Of a stretch of 40,811 nucleotides of DNA, positions 1 through 6,925 are shown one piece after another (position 1 is the stretch's first letter; every line of letters begins with the position of its first letter). Source of the DNA: a virus. The notes under the pieces are model-generated. The model was not told where the DNA came from. It searched no databases and worked only from the letters and a program-made list of their open reading frames with translations. The stretch covers positions 1 through 40,811 of the IMG/VR virus record IMGVR_UViG_3300007541_000047, one strand, 5' to 3'. The position numbers and the translations under genes were made by a program.

Positions 1-1
1 C

Positions 2-184
2 AGTGACCTTAACGGTGCAATAGACGGAACAGCACTCACAGCAAACACCACACCAACAGCCCTACCTGACCTCTCCGCAACAGACTTCCAGATTGCACCA
101 AAAGGCGTGGTCAACATTAAGTCCCTGCGTATTCTCGGAGGCTACGGCGCAACGGATGCTGAGTTGGAGGCGGCTACCACATGA
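2..184 (+). CDS. Tail fibre or tail protein, C-terminal end (partial)
   Basis: An open frame enters from the left edge and ends with TGA at 182-184, giving about 60 residues of a C-terminus. The last part contains KSLRILGGYGATDAELEAAT. A closing segment of the type 'SLR-(aromatic)-x-x-x-TDAEL-x-x-L' is common at the ends of phage tail fibre or LamG-like tail proteins, so a tail fibre is the best guess. The stop overlaps the next ATG (ATGA), which implies translational coupling. The start lies outside the window, so the domain structure cannot be seen. It could also be another beta-rich virion protein. Confidence 0.6.
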   Translation, partial: SDLNGAIDGTALTANTTPTALPDLSATDFQIAPKGVVNIKSLRILGGYGATDAELEAATT

Positions 185-561
185 TAGAAGAAGCACCTAA
201 AACAGACTTCTACCTAAAGCTATTTTCTGAGGCTGATGTTCCTACGGTTTTATCTGCGTTCTACAAGCAGGATACCACTAGTGAGCTTGACCCTGAGACT
301 GGGGAGGAAATAGTAACGAATGTAGGTGACCCTTACTTTGTCCAAAACTCCCCAGACTATGCTATCGACTTAGTTGGTATCATCTACAAGCCAATAGGTA
401 ATATTCTCACAGATTCTGACGGTATTGAATACCCTGAGATGGCCCCTCTTGATGGCTACCATATCAATATTCGTCTTAATGGTGATAACCGTAGGGAAGA
501 CGTAGAGGCACTCTCTGATTACTTTGTAGACCCTACGACACCCTCAAGAGTTTGGTCGTGA
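181..561 (+). CDS. Hypothetical phage protein, 126 aa
   Basis: This is a 126-residue acidic protein that starts with ATG at 181, overlapping the stop of the tail protein by four bases. It has no recognisable catalytic motif, signal peptide or membrane segment. The central part alternates hydrophobic and polar residues (SPDYAIDLVGIIYKPIG, then GYHINIRLNG), which suggests a small beta-rich fold. Its place directly behind a tail-fibre end makes a tail accessory or adhesin-associated role plausible, but this is inferred from position only. The stop overlaps a GTG start for the next small frame (GTGA). Confidence 0.75.
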   Translation: MIEEAPKTDFYLKLFSEADVPTVLSAFYKQDTTSELDPETGEEIVTNVGDPYFVQNSPDYAIDLVGIIYKPIGNILTDSDGIEYPEMAPLDGYHINIRLNGDNRREDVEALSDYFVDPTTPSRVWS

Positions 562-713
562 CTTGTATCGCCTCATATCTTCTTATGGCATGGATTAACG
601 GCGTAGCACTTAAAGAAGCAAACTATCCTATACTTTGGTATTACTCAGACTATAGGATAAAGATAGCAGTAGCTAGGGATGGATACATTTGTATCGGTGG
701 GGAGAAAATTTAA
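558..713 (+). CDS. Small hypothetical protein, 51 aa, GTG start
   Basis: This short frame fills the space between its neighbours. It starts at GTG 558, overlapping the upstream TGA by four bases, and stops at TAA 711-713, two bases before the next ATG at 715. The product begins MTCIASYLLMAWINGVALKE and ends in a GGEKI tail. The first twenty residues are hydrophobic, so it may be a small membrane-associated protein or carry a signal-like segment. An internal ATG at 585 is an alternative start. The evidence is tight packing rather than homology. Function unknown. Confidence 0.5.
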   Translation: MTCIASYLLMAWINGVALKEANYPILWYYSDYRIKIAVARDGYICIGGEKI

Positions 714-714
714 A

Positions 715-927
715 ATGCCAATGAGCAAAGCAGGAAAGAAAATGATGAATAACATGAAAAAGCAATATGGAGACAAAAAAGGTAAAAAAGTCTTCTACGC
801 TATGGAAAACCAAGGTCGTGTACCCGGAATGGCTAAAGGTGTTATGGTAAAAGATTGCAAAGGTTACGACAATGGTGGCCTAGTTAAATCAACAAAAACA
901 CTTGACACAGGGATTAAAAGCTGTTAA
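715..927 (+). CDS. Small basic phage protein, 70 aa, with NGGLV motif
   Basis: The product starts MPMSKAGKKMMNNMKKQYG and continues GKKVFYAMENQGRVPGM. This lysine-rich pattern (K-x-M-K-x-x-Y-G-x-K-K-G-x-x-V-F-Y-A-x-x-N-x-G) is familiar from small proteins of marine podoviruses. ATG at 715 was chosen because GGGGAG lies about ten bases upstream; an earlier in-frame ATG at 679 would add twelve residues that do not fit the family pattern. Near the C-terminus it carries YDNGGLV, a tag that recurs in other proteins of this genome. A nucleic-acid-binding or virion-packaged role would fit the charge but is unproven. Confidence 0.75.
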   Translation: MPMSKAGKKMMNNMKKQYGDKKGKKVFYAMENQGRVPGMAKGVMVKDCKGYDNGGLVKSTKTLDTGIKSC

Positions 928-928
928 T

Positions 929-1654
929 ATGGAATATAAAGAAGGTAAGGACTTTGAATGGGTCCCAATGAAAGACAAAAACGGTAAGGTAGTTAAAGAT
1001 GGCAGAGGTGGTGCCGTTAAAACTCGTAGGTTCTTTACCAAAGCTGAAAAAGAAGCTATGAAGTCTGGGGATAAACCTAAGGCTAAACCCAAATCTAAAC
1101 CAAAGTCTTCTGTTTCTAGTTCTGCACCTAAGTCAACTACCACAAAACCTCAAGCAAGACGTACTGAAGGTCAAATCCGTAGCTCCTCTGGTGGCCGTAC
1201 CCGTTACACACCCACAGAGTTTACTAATGATGGTGGGCCACGTAGAGGAAGCGTAAAGCCTGAAAAGAAAACCAGAGGTGGTCTGTCGATCTCGGCAAAT
1301 GTCTACCCTAAAACTGAAAAAGTACCCAACCCAGAAGATTCGGTTAAAGTCGGCTCTCTAACGGTTACGCCTTCACAAAGACTTTCAGATGCAGGTAAAA
1401 GAATTGATTCTTACAGAGTATCAAAAGAAAATAAAAGCATTAATGGTGTAACTTTTGACGAGTGGAGAAAACTTTCACGTTCTGAACGTGTAGAAAAAAA
1501 CTTGCCATTAACCAATCAAGAGTTTATGAGGGCAATGCGACTAAAAGGCAAAACTTCTGGCATGTTTAATGGCGGTATGGTTAAGTCTGGTAACAAAGAC
1601 TACAAGAAGTCTGGTATGTTCTACCAATCTGGTTCCCCTAGAGGTTATAAGTGA
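929..1654 (+). CDS. Basic, low-complexity virion-associated protein candidate, 241 aa
   Basis: The likely start is ATG 929, two bases past the upstream stop, giving MEYKEGKDFEWVPMKDKNG. A TTG at 902 would extend it by nine residues. The protein is strongly basic. Residues about 50-75 are a Lys-Pro-Ser-Thr-rich linker (KPKAKPKSKPKSS), followed by more disordered Arg and Lys segments and a short ordered-looking stretch SINGVTFDEWRKLSRSERV. The C-terminal part has SGMFNGGMVKSGNKDYKKSGMF, again with the GG(L/M)V tag and an internally repeated SGMF. No enzyme motif is visible. DNA binding or packaging into the capsid is conceivable from charge and position. Confidence 0.7.
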   Translation: MEYKEGKDFEWVPMKDKNGKVVKDGRGGAVKTRRFFTKAEKEAMKSGDKPKAKPKSKPKSSVSSSAPKSTTTKPQARRTEGQIRSSSGGRTRYTPTEFTNDGGPRRGSVKPEKKTRGGLSISANVYPKTEKVPNPEDSVKVGSLTVTPSQRLSDAGKRIDSYRVSKENKSINGVTFDEWRKLSRSERVEKNLPLTNQEFMRAMRLKGKTSGMFNGGMVKSGNKDYKKSGMFYQSGSPRGYK

Positions 1655-2001
1655 AGAATTACAGAGAGAAATCGGTAATTATTGCTTGTACTACAAGTGC
1701 ACAGAGGGAGACTCTTTATGAATGTCCCTCTAATTGCCGTGCTCGTGTTCCTCTTGTATTTATAACTAATGTTAACGGTACTGTATCTATTACCTTTGAA
1801 TGGTATCGTGCAGCAGACACAACGCACTACTACATTATTAGTGGTAAAAACCTCAGTACTGGTGAGTTTATTCAACTTTCTGATGGCTATATTGTCCTTG
1901 AACCGGGAGATAAACTAGAGGTAACCCCTACTGGCTCTACCCCACAAGTAGATGCCCTTTGCACTGTAGAAGAAATCTTTATCCCTGTTGGTGGTGCATA
2001 A
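1651..2001 (+). CDS. Small beta-rich virion protein candidate, 116 aa
   Basis: It starts with GTG at 1651, overlapping the preceding stop by four bases, and ends at TAA 1999-2001, which shares its last base with the next ATG (TAATG). The sequence alternates in a beta-sandwich-like way: ECPSNCRARVPLVFITNVNG, then VSITFEWYRA, YYIISGKNLSTGE, and YIVLEPGDKLEV. The pattern 'L-Y-x-C-P-x-N-x-R-A ... GKNLS-x-GE ... V-x-x-PGD-x-L' recurs in small structural proteins of marine phages, probably head or tail surface proteins. Cysteines at CPSNC and near DALC are noteworthy. Precise function unknown. Confidence 0.7.
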   Translation: MKNYREKSVIIACTTSAQRETLYECPSNCRARVPLVFITNVNGTVSITFEWYRAADTTHYYIISGKNLSTGEFIQLSDGYIVLEPGDKLEVTPTGSTPQVDALCTVEEIFIPVGGA

Positions 2002-2399
2002 TGGGACGTACTAACGAAGCTCTGTGGAAGCGTACAGTATCCCGTATTAAAGCAGGTTCTAAAGGCGGTAAAGCAGGACAATGGTCAGCTAGGAAAGCTC
2101 AATTAGCTACTCAAGCCTATAAGAAAGCCGGTGGTGGATATTCAGGGACAAAAACCAAAGCTCAGGAGTCCCTCAGCAAATGGACAAAAGAAGACTGGGG
2201 AACAAAATCAGGTAAGCCTAGCACTCAAGGTAAAGATGCTACAGGAGAGCGGTATCTACCTAAAAAAGCAAGGGAATCTCTGTCCAAAAAAGAATACGCT
2301 AAAACTTCTGCAAAGAAACGTAAAGACACCAAAGCAGGTAAACAGTTCTCCAAACAACCTAAAACTATCGCAAAGAAAACAGCAAAGTACAGGAAATAA
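2001..2399 (+). CDS. DUF5872-like small basic protein, 132 aa
   Basis: It starts at ATG 2001, overlapping the previous stop. The protein has the block KGGKAGQWSARKAQLATQAY, then KKAGGGY, SLSKWTKEDWGT and ERYLPKKARESLSKKEYA, followed by a very basic tail. This combination (GQWSARKAQL, GGGY, L-x-x-W-x-x-E-x-W, RYLPK-x-A-x-x-x-L) matches what I know of DUF5872, found in phages and giant algal viruses and of unknown function. The high lysine content suggests nucleic-acid contact. It lies just upstream of the terminase genes. An earlier in-frame start at 1959 overlaps the upstream gene and lacks the family pattern. Confidence 0.75.
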   Translation: MGRTNEALWKRTVSRIKAGSKGGKAGQWSARKAQLATQAYKKAGGGYSGTKTKAQESLSKWTKEDWGTKSGKPSTQGKDATGERYLPKKARESLSKKEYAKTSAKKRKDTKAGKQFSKQPKTIAKKTAKYRK

Positions 2400-2401
2400 C
2401 A

Positions 2402-2761
2402 ATGGCTAAGACAGAAAAGCAACAGAAGTTTTTGGACGTTCTTTTTGGTGAGGCTCGTGGAGACCTGTATCAGGCTAAGAAACTGGCTGGTTACTCTCCT
2501 GTTACACCTATTAAGGATATTACCACACCTCTTGCAGAAGAGATTACAGAACTAACACGTAGGTATATTGCTACATACGGACCTAAGGCAATGTTTTCTA
2601 TTGCAGATGTTATGGAAAATCCGACAGACCTAGGCAACAAAGAAAAACTTAATGCTGCTAAAGACTTCCTAGACCGTTCTGGATTGAAGGGGGCAGAAAG
2701 AGTAGAGGTTAAGGCGGAATCCCCTTTGTTTATCTTACCGCCAAAAACAAATGATGAGTGA
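2402..2761 (+). CDS. Terminase small subunit candidate, 119 aa
   Basis: The N-terminus EKQQKFLDVLFGEARGD followed by LYQAKKLAGYSP matches the helix-turn-helix start of phage small terminases ('Q-x-x-F-(L/I)-x-x-L-x-x-x-x-G-(N/D)-x-x-x-A-x-x-x-AGYS'). A helical middle follows (PLAEEITELTRRYIATYGP), then AAKDFLDRSGLKG, which resembles the C-terminal helix of the same family. TerS recognises the packaging site and recruits TerL. It begins two bases after the upstream stop and overlaps the next gene by 11 bases. The next ORF also has HTH-like features, so which of the two is the true DNA-recognition subunit is open. Confidence 0.65.
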   Translation: MAKTEKQQKFLDVLFGEARGDLYQAKKLAGYSPVTPIKDITTPLAEEITELTRRYIATYGPKAMFSIADVMENPTDLGNKEKLNAAKDFLDRSGLKGAERVEVKAESPLFILPPKTNDE

Positions 2762-3191
2762 AAAACCATTAAAAGTTAATAATAAAAATACTAAAATACC
2801 TGCTCCTTCACACTATAACGAAGAGTATGAGTATTTCCCACTTGTTCGTATTGGTAGAATGGTTCCTTTTGGATATGAACAAGACCCTAATGACCCTGAT
2901 ATTTTACTTCCTATTGAAGAGGATTTAGAGCTACTAGAACAAGCCAAGGTACACCTTAAGCAATACAGCCTACGTGATGTTGCTGCTTGGTTGTCTGCTC
3001 ATGCTTCTAGAAGTATCTCCCACATGGGCTTAAAAGATAGGATTAGAATTGAACAAAGAAGACATAGAGAAGGCCTCATGCAACGCCAGCTCATTGAACG
3101 CCTTGAGAAAGCGATCGAGAAAGCCGAAAGGATCGAGAAAAGGAAACTCGGCAAACGCAGGAAAATCACCAGCGAAAGCCAAGACTCCTGA
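2751..3191 (+). CDS. HTH-like protein ahead of TerL, possibly its N-terminal part, 146 aa
   Basis: It starts at ATG 2751 or 2754, inside the end of the previous gene, and stops at TGA 3189-3191. Residues about 60-90 read LKQYSLRDVAAWLSAHASRS and ISHMGLKDRI, which looks like a helix-turn-helix recognition unit. The C-terminal 40 residues form a long charged helix (LIERLEKAIEKAERIEKRKL). Its last 143 bases overlap the open frame of TerL, and its stop context is TCC TGA T. Codon content and helical periodicity stay protein-like right up to the stop, while the overlapping TerL frame looks like shadow sequence there. It may therefore be a separate DNA-binding packaging protein or the front half of a frameshifted terminase. 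Confidence 0.7.
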   Translation: MMSEKPLKVNNKNTKIPAPSHYNEEYEYFPLVRIGRMVPFGYEQDPNDPDILLPIEEDLELLEQAKVHLKQYSLRDVAAWLSAHASRSISHMGLKDRIRIEQRRHREGLMQRQLIERLEKAIEKAERIEKRKLGKRRKITSESQDS

Positions 3192-4626
3192 TATTGACGT
3201 TGAGGTAGCACAAGAAAAGCTACAAGAGGTTGCTCAAGACAGAAAAATTATCTTTCAACCTAACCCCGGACCGCAGACTAACTTTCTTGCTGCAAGTGAA
3301 CAAGAGGTTCTTTATGGTGGTTCTGCTGGTGGTGGTAAGTCTTATGCAATGGTTGCAGACCCTATTCGCTATGTTAACTCCGCAGGGTCTCGTAAGCTCT
3401 TGTTGCGCAGGACAACAGAAGAACTCAGGGAACTTATTGGGGTATCTAAGATGTTATACCCTGAAGCAGTACCCGGAGCTAAGTTCTTAGAAAGAGATAA
3501 GACTTGGGTATTTCCTTCTGGTGCTACTCTTTGGATGTCCTATCTTGACAGAGATGATGACGTAACTCGTTACCAAGGTCAAGCGTATAACTGGATTGGG
3601 TTTGACGAACTTACTCAGTGGGCTAGCCCTTATGCTTGGAACTACATGCGTTCTCGTCTACGTAGTGCAGATAGAAACTTACCACTGTATATGAGGGCAA
3701 CTACTAACCCCGGAGGCTCAGGTCACCAATGGGTTAAAAAGATGTTTATTGACCCTTCTCCTGCAGGTAAAGCTTTCTGGGCAACTGATGAGTTTGGGGA
3801 AACAATTACTTGGCCTAAGGGGCACTCTCGTGAGGGAGAACCTCTTTTTAAACGTAGATTCATTCCAGCTACTCTTTTTGATAATCCATATCTTGCTGGC
3901 GATGGTATGTATGAGGCCAATCTTCTTTCATTGCCTGAGCATCAACGTAGACAGCTTCTTGAGGGTGACTGGGATATTAACGAAGGTGCAGCCTTCCCAG
4001 AGTTTAACCGTAAGATTCATGTAATTGAGCCTTTCGATATTCCACACAACTGGCCTCGGTTTAGGGCATGTGACTATGGTTATGGTTCATACTCTGGTGT
4101 ACTTTGGTTCACTGTAGCCCCTGATGACCAGATTATTATTTACAGAGAAATGTACGTATCCAAAGTACTTGCTACAGACTTAGCAGATATGGTACTTGAA
4201 GCAGAGTCAGAAGAAAAGATTAGATACGGTGTACTTGACTCTTCTTTGTGGCATAAGCGTGGGGATACTGGCCCTAGTCTTGCTGAAACAATGATCCGTA
4301 AGGGTTGCCGCTGGAGACCTTCTGATCGTTCTGCTGGTTCTCGTGTAGCTGGTAAGAATGAAATACACAGAAGATTGCAAGTAGATGATTTCACAGAAGA
4401 GCCTCGTATGGTTATCTTTAATACTTGCAAGGCTTTAATTGAACAGCTTCCGGGGCTACCTCTGGACAAGAATAACCCAGAAGATGTTGATACTAAATCT
4501 GAAGATCACTTGTATGATGCTCTTCGCTACGGTCTAATGTCCAGACCTAAAACAGGACTATTTGATTATGACAACTGGGCAGGTAAAAAACAATACCAAC
4601 CTGCTGACAACACCTTTGGTTACTGA
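3049..4626 (+). CDS. terL: Terminase large subunit
   Basis: TerL is the ATP-driven DNA packaging motor and headful or end nuclease. Counting from TTG 3049, the ATPase has Walker A GGSAGGGKS at 90-98 and Walker B WIGFDEL with D186-E187. Next come the TTNPGGSGHQWVKK coupling segment and an RNase H-like nuclease with D342 (CDYGYG), D397 (GVLDSS) and D490 (HLYDALRYG). There is no ATG before Walker A. The open frame begins at 3034, so the start is either TTG 3049, with AGGA six bases upstream, or a +1 frameshift out of the preceding ORF at 3186-3192. The true N-terminus is therefore uncertain, although the domain identity is secure. Confidence 0.93.
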   Translation: MNKEDIEKASCNASSLNALRKRSRKPKGSRKGNSANAGKSPAKAKTPDIDVEVAQEKLQEVAQDRKIIFQPNPGPQTNFLAASEQEVLYGGSAGGGKSYAMVADPIRYVNSAGSRKLLLRRTTEELRELIGVSKMLYPEAVPGAKFLERDKTWVFPSGATLWMSYLDRDDDVTRYQGQAYNWIGFDELTQWASPYAWNYMRSRLRSADRNLPLYMRATTNPGGSGHQWVKKMFIDPSPAGKAFWATDEFGETITWPKGHSREGEPLFKRRFIPATLFDNPYLAGDGMYEANLLSLPEHQRRQLLEGDWDINEGAAFPEFNRKIHVIEPFDIPHNWPRFRACDYGYGSYSGVLWFTVAPDDQIIIYREMYVSKVLATDLADMVLEAESEEKIRYGVLDSSLWHKRGDTGPSLAETMIRKGCRWRPSDRSAGSRVAGKNEIHRRLQVDDFTEEPRMVIFNTCKALIEQLPGLPLDKNNPEDVDTKSEDHLYDALRYGLMSRPKTGLFDYDNWAGKKQYQPADNTFGY

Positions 4627-4634
4627 GGATAAAC

Positions 4635-6737
4635 ATGGACGAAGAACTTACATTTGACTCTGAAGATATGGCTTCTATTGAAGACACCTCTGGAGACATG
4701 CCAACAGATAAGCCAGCAGGTAGGATTGTTAGTTATGTCCAAGAAAGGTTTTCTAAGGCAGAGACCGCAAGAGAGACAGAAGAACGCCGTTGGCTCCAAG
4801 CTTATCGCAATTATCGTGGTATCTATGGTCCTGATGTTCAATTCACATCTACAGAAAAGTCCCGTGTTTTTGTTAAAGTAACAAAGACTAAAGTTCTCGC
4901 TGCTTATGGTCAAATTGCAGAGGTTCTTCTTGGTAACAACAAGTTTCCCATTACCATCAACCCAACAGTACTTCCTGATGGTGTAGCTGAATCTGTTCAT
5001 GTAGAGACTAACCAACAATTCCTTGAAGCTAAAGAACAAGTCATGGGCGGTCAAGAGGATACTTCTCTTCGTCCCGGTGAAACACTTGCAGACCTTCGTA
5101 AGCGTCTTGGACCACTGAAGAACAAACTACAAAACGTAGAAAACATTAAAGAAGGTCCGGGAACTCTTGCTTCTCAAATTACATTCTCTCCTGCTCTTAT
5201 TGCTGCCAAGAAAATGGAGAAAAAGATTCATGACCAACTAGACGAATCCCAAGCAAATAAGCACCTGCGTTCTACTGCATTTGAGTGTGCATTGTTTGGT
5301 ACTGGTGTTATGAAGGGTCCGTTTGCTATTGATAAAGAATACCCCAACTGGGATGAAGACGGTAACTACAATCCAATAATTAAAACTATCCCATCTACTT
5401 CTAACGTATCTATCTGGAATTTCTATCCTGATCCTGATGCACATAATATGAATGAAGCAGAGTACGTGGTAGAACGCCATAAGATGTCTCGTAACCAGCT
5501 TCGTGGGCTTAAGAACCGCCCTTATTTCCGTGACAATGAGATTGATGTTGCTATTGAAATGGGTGAGTCCTATGTCAAAGAATGGTGGGAACAGGAAATG
5601 GAGGACGATGCTCAAGAAGTACGTACAGAGCGTTACGAAGTCCTTGAGTTCTGGGGTAACGTAGACCGTAGCATTCTTGAAGATCACGATGTAACTATCC
5701 CACGCGATCTCCGCAAGAAAGACTCTATCAGTGTTAATATCTGGGTATGTAACGGTCGGGTACTTCGTCTTGTTATGAATCCCTTTACCCCTGCTATTAT
5801 CCCCTACTACGCTGTACCATATGAGATGAATCCTTATAGCATGTTTGGTGTTGGTGTTGCAGAAAACATGGATGACACTCAGACCCTCATGAATGGGTTT
5901 ATGCGTATGGCTGTTGATAATGCTGCTCTTAGTGGTAACTTGATTTTTGAAGTAGATACAGCTAACCTTGAGCCGGGGCAAGACCTTGAGATTTATCCGG
6001 GTAAAGTCTTCCGTAGAGAGGCAGGTGCTCCGGGACAAGCTATCTTTGGCACTAAGTTCCCTAACGTCTCTAACGAAAATATGCAGATGTTTGACAAGGC
6101 TCGTGTTCTTGCAGATGAGTCTACAGGCTTCCCCTCTTTTGCTCATGGTCAAACTGGTGTAAGTGGTGTAGGACGTACAGCCTCAGGTATCTCTATGTTG
6201 ATGTCTGCTGCTAATGGTTCTATTCGTAACGTGGTGAAGAACGTTGATGACTATCTCCTTGCACCTCTTGGTCGAGCACTCTTTGCTTTCAATATGCAAT
6301 TTGACTTTGACCCAGAGATCAAGGGTGACCTAGAGGTTAAGGCAGAAGGTACTCAAAGTCTTATGGCTAATGAGGTACGCAGTCAACGTCTCATGCAGTT
6401 CCTTGGTGTTGTCCAGAATCCTGCTCTTGCTCCCTTTGCACGGCTTGACTACATTGTTCGTGAGATTGCCTCTTCTATGGACCTTGATCCAGATAAGGTT
6501 GCTAATAGTATGCAAGAAGCAGCCCTTCAAGCAGAAGTACTTAAGAAGTTCCAAGAGATGAATCCGCCAGCACCTCAACCTCAGGGTGGCCCCGGAGAAG
6601 CTCCAGCAGCCCCTCCAGCAGGCGCACAGGCGCAAGACACTCAAGGTAGTGGTGGGGGTACCGTAGGAACAGGGTCGGCACCTCCTCCGGGCGCTCCGGG
6701 CTTCTCAGGCAATACTGGTGAAGGACCTGTACAATGA
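4635..6737 (+). CDS. Portal protein, 700 aa
   Basis: The dodecameric portal forms the DNA gate at the capsid vertex and the site of tail attachment. The length and sequence style fit podovirus portals of the P22-like type found in marine phages. Features include an N-terminal helical segment (RWLQAYRNYRGIYG), the stem-region block IIPYYAVPYEMNPYSMFGVG, and a helical C-terminal part (NVVKNVDDYLLAPLGRALF). It ends in a Pro-Gly-Ala-Gln-rich disordered tail from about residue 640. GAGGA lies seven bases before ATG. It directly follows TerL and overlaps the next small gene by four bases (ATGA). Confidence 0.88.
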   Translation: MDEELTFDSEDMASIEDTSGDMPTDKPAGRIVSYVQERFSKAETARETEERRWLQAYRNYRGIYGPDVQFTSTEKSRVFVKVTKTKVLAAYGQIAEVLLGNNKFPITINPTVLPDGVAESVHVETNQQFLEAKEQVMGGQEDTSLRPGETLADLRKRLGPLKNKLQNVENIKEGPGTLASQITFSPALIAAKKMEKKIHDQLDESQANKHLRSTAFECALFGTGVMKGPFAIDKEYPNWDEDGNYNPIIKTIPSTSNVSIWNFYPDPDAHNMNEAEYVVERHKMSRNQLRGLKNRPYFRDNEIDVAIEMGESYVKEWWEQEMEDDAQEVRTERYEVLEFWGNVDRSILEDHDVTIPRDLRKKDSISVNIWVCNGRVLRLVMNPFTPAIIPYYAVPYEMNPYSMFGVGVAENMDDTQTLMNGFMRMAVDNAALSGNLIFEVDTANLEPGQDLEIYPGKVFRREAGAPGQAIFGTKFPNVSNENMQMFDKARVLADESTGFPSFAHGQTGVSGVGRTASGISMLMSAANGSIRNVVKNVDDYLLAPLGRALFAFNMQFDFDPEIKGDLEVKAEGTQSLMANEVRSQRLMQFLGVVQNPALAPFARLDYIVREIASSMDLDPDKVANSMQEAALQAEVLKKFQEMNPPAPQPQGGPGEAPAAPPAGAQAQDTQGSGGGTVGTGSAPPPGAPGFSGNTGEGPVQ

Positions 6738-6925
6738 ACCTAAAGCAACTAGTTAATAACTCTGAACTGTGGGTTGCTTTTCTTTCAGAGATGGATGATC
6801 GGATTAAAGTAGTTCAAAAACAAATGTCTGTTGCTGATGAACCAAGAGATTTGTATCGGTATCAAGGTGAATTGAAACAACTTAATAGTTTAAAAAGACT
6901 GAGGGAAAAAGTGAATAATGGCTAA
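6734..6925 (+). CDS. Small helical protein after portal, 63 aa
   Basis: The product MNLKQLVNNSELWVAFLSEM continues in charged helical sequence and is predicted mostly alpha-helical (LYRYQGELKQLNSLKRLREKV). It overlaps the portal stop by four bases and the next start by eight, so it is translated in the same cluster. Small helical proteins of this size commonly sit between portal and the next virion gene in marine podoviruses; their function is unknown. A head-assembly or scaffold-type helper is possible by position. Confidence 0.7.
   Translation: MNLKQLVNNSELWVAFLSEMDDRIKVVQKQMSVADEPRDLYRYQGELKQLNSLKRLREKVNNG

Noticed and set aside
902-930. TTGACA, 17 bases, TAATAT: promoter-like sequence
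   Set aside because: It lies in the end of one gene and covers the next start codon; the -10 matches only four of six, so chance is more likely.
2131-2409. 92-residue plus-strand frame overlapping the DUF5872-like gene
   Set aside because: Another frame of the same lysine-rich DNA; the DUF5872-like frame has the recognisable motifs and continuous packing with neighbours.
5238-6152. 304-residue open frame on the minus strand inside portal
   Set aside because: Antisense to a clear portal gene, rich in Cys, His and Ser, no ribosome-binding site; a by-product of codon bias in the real gene.
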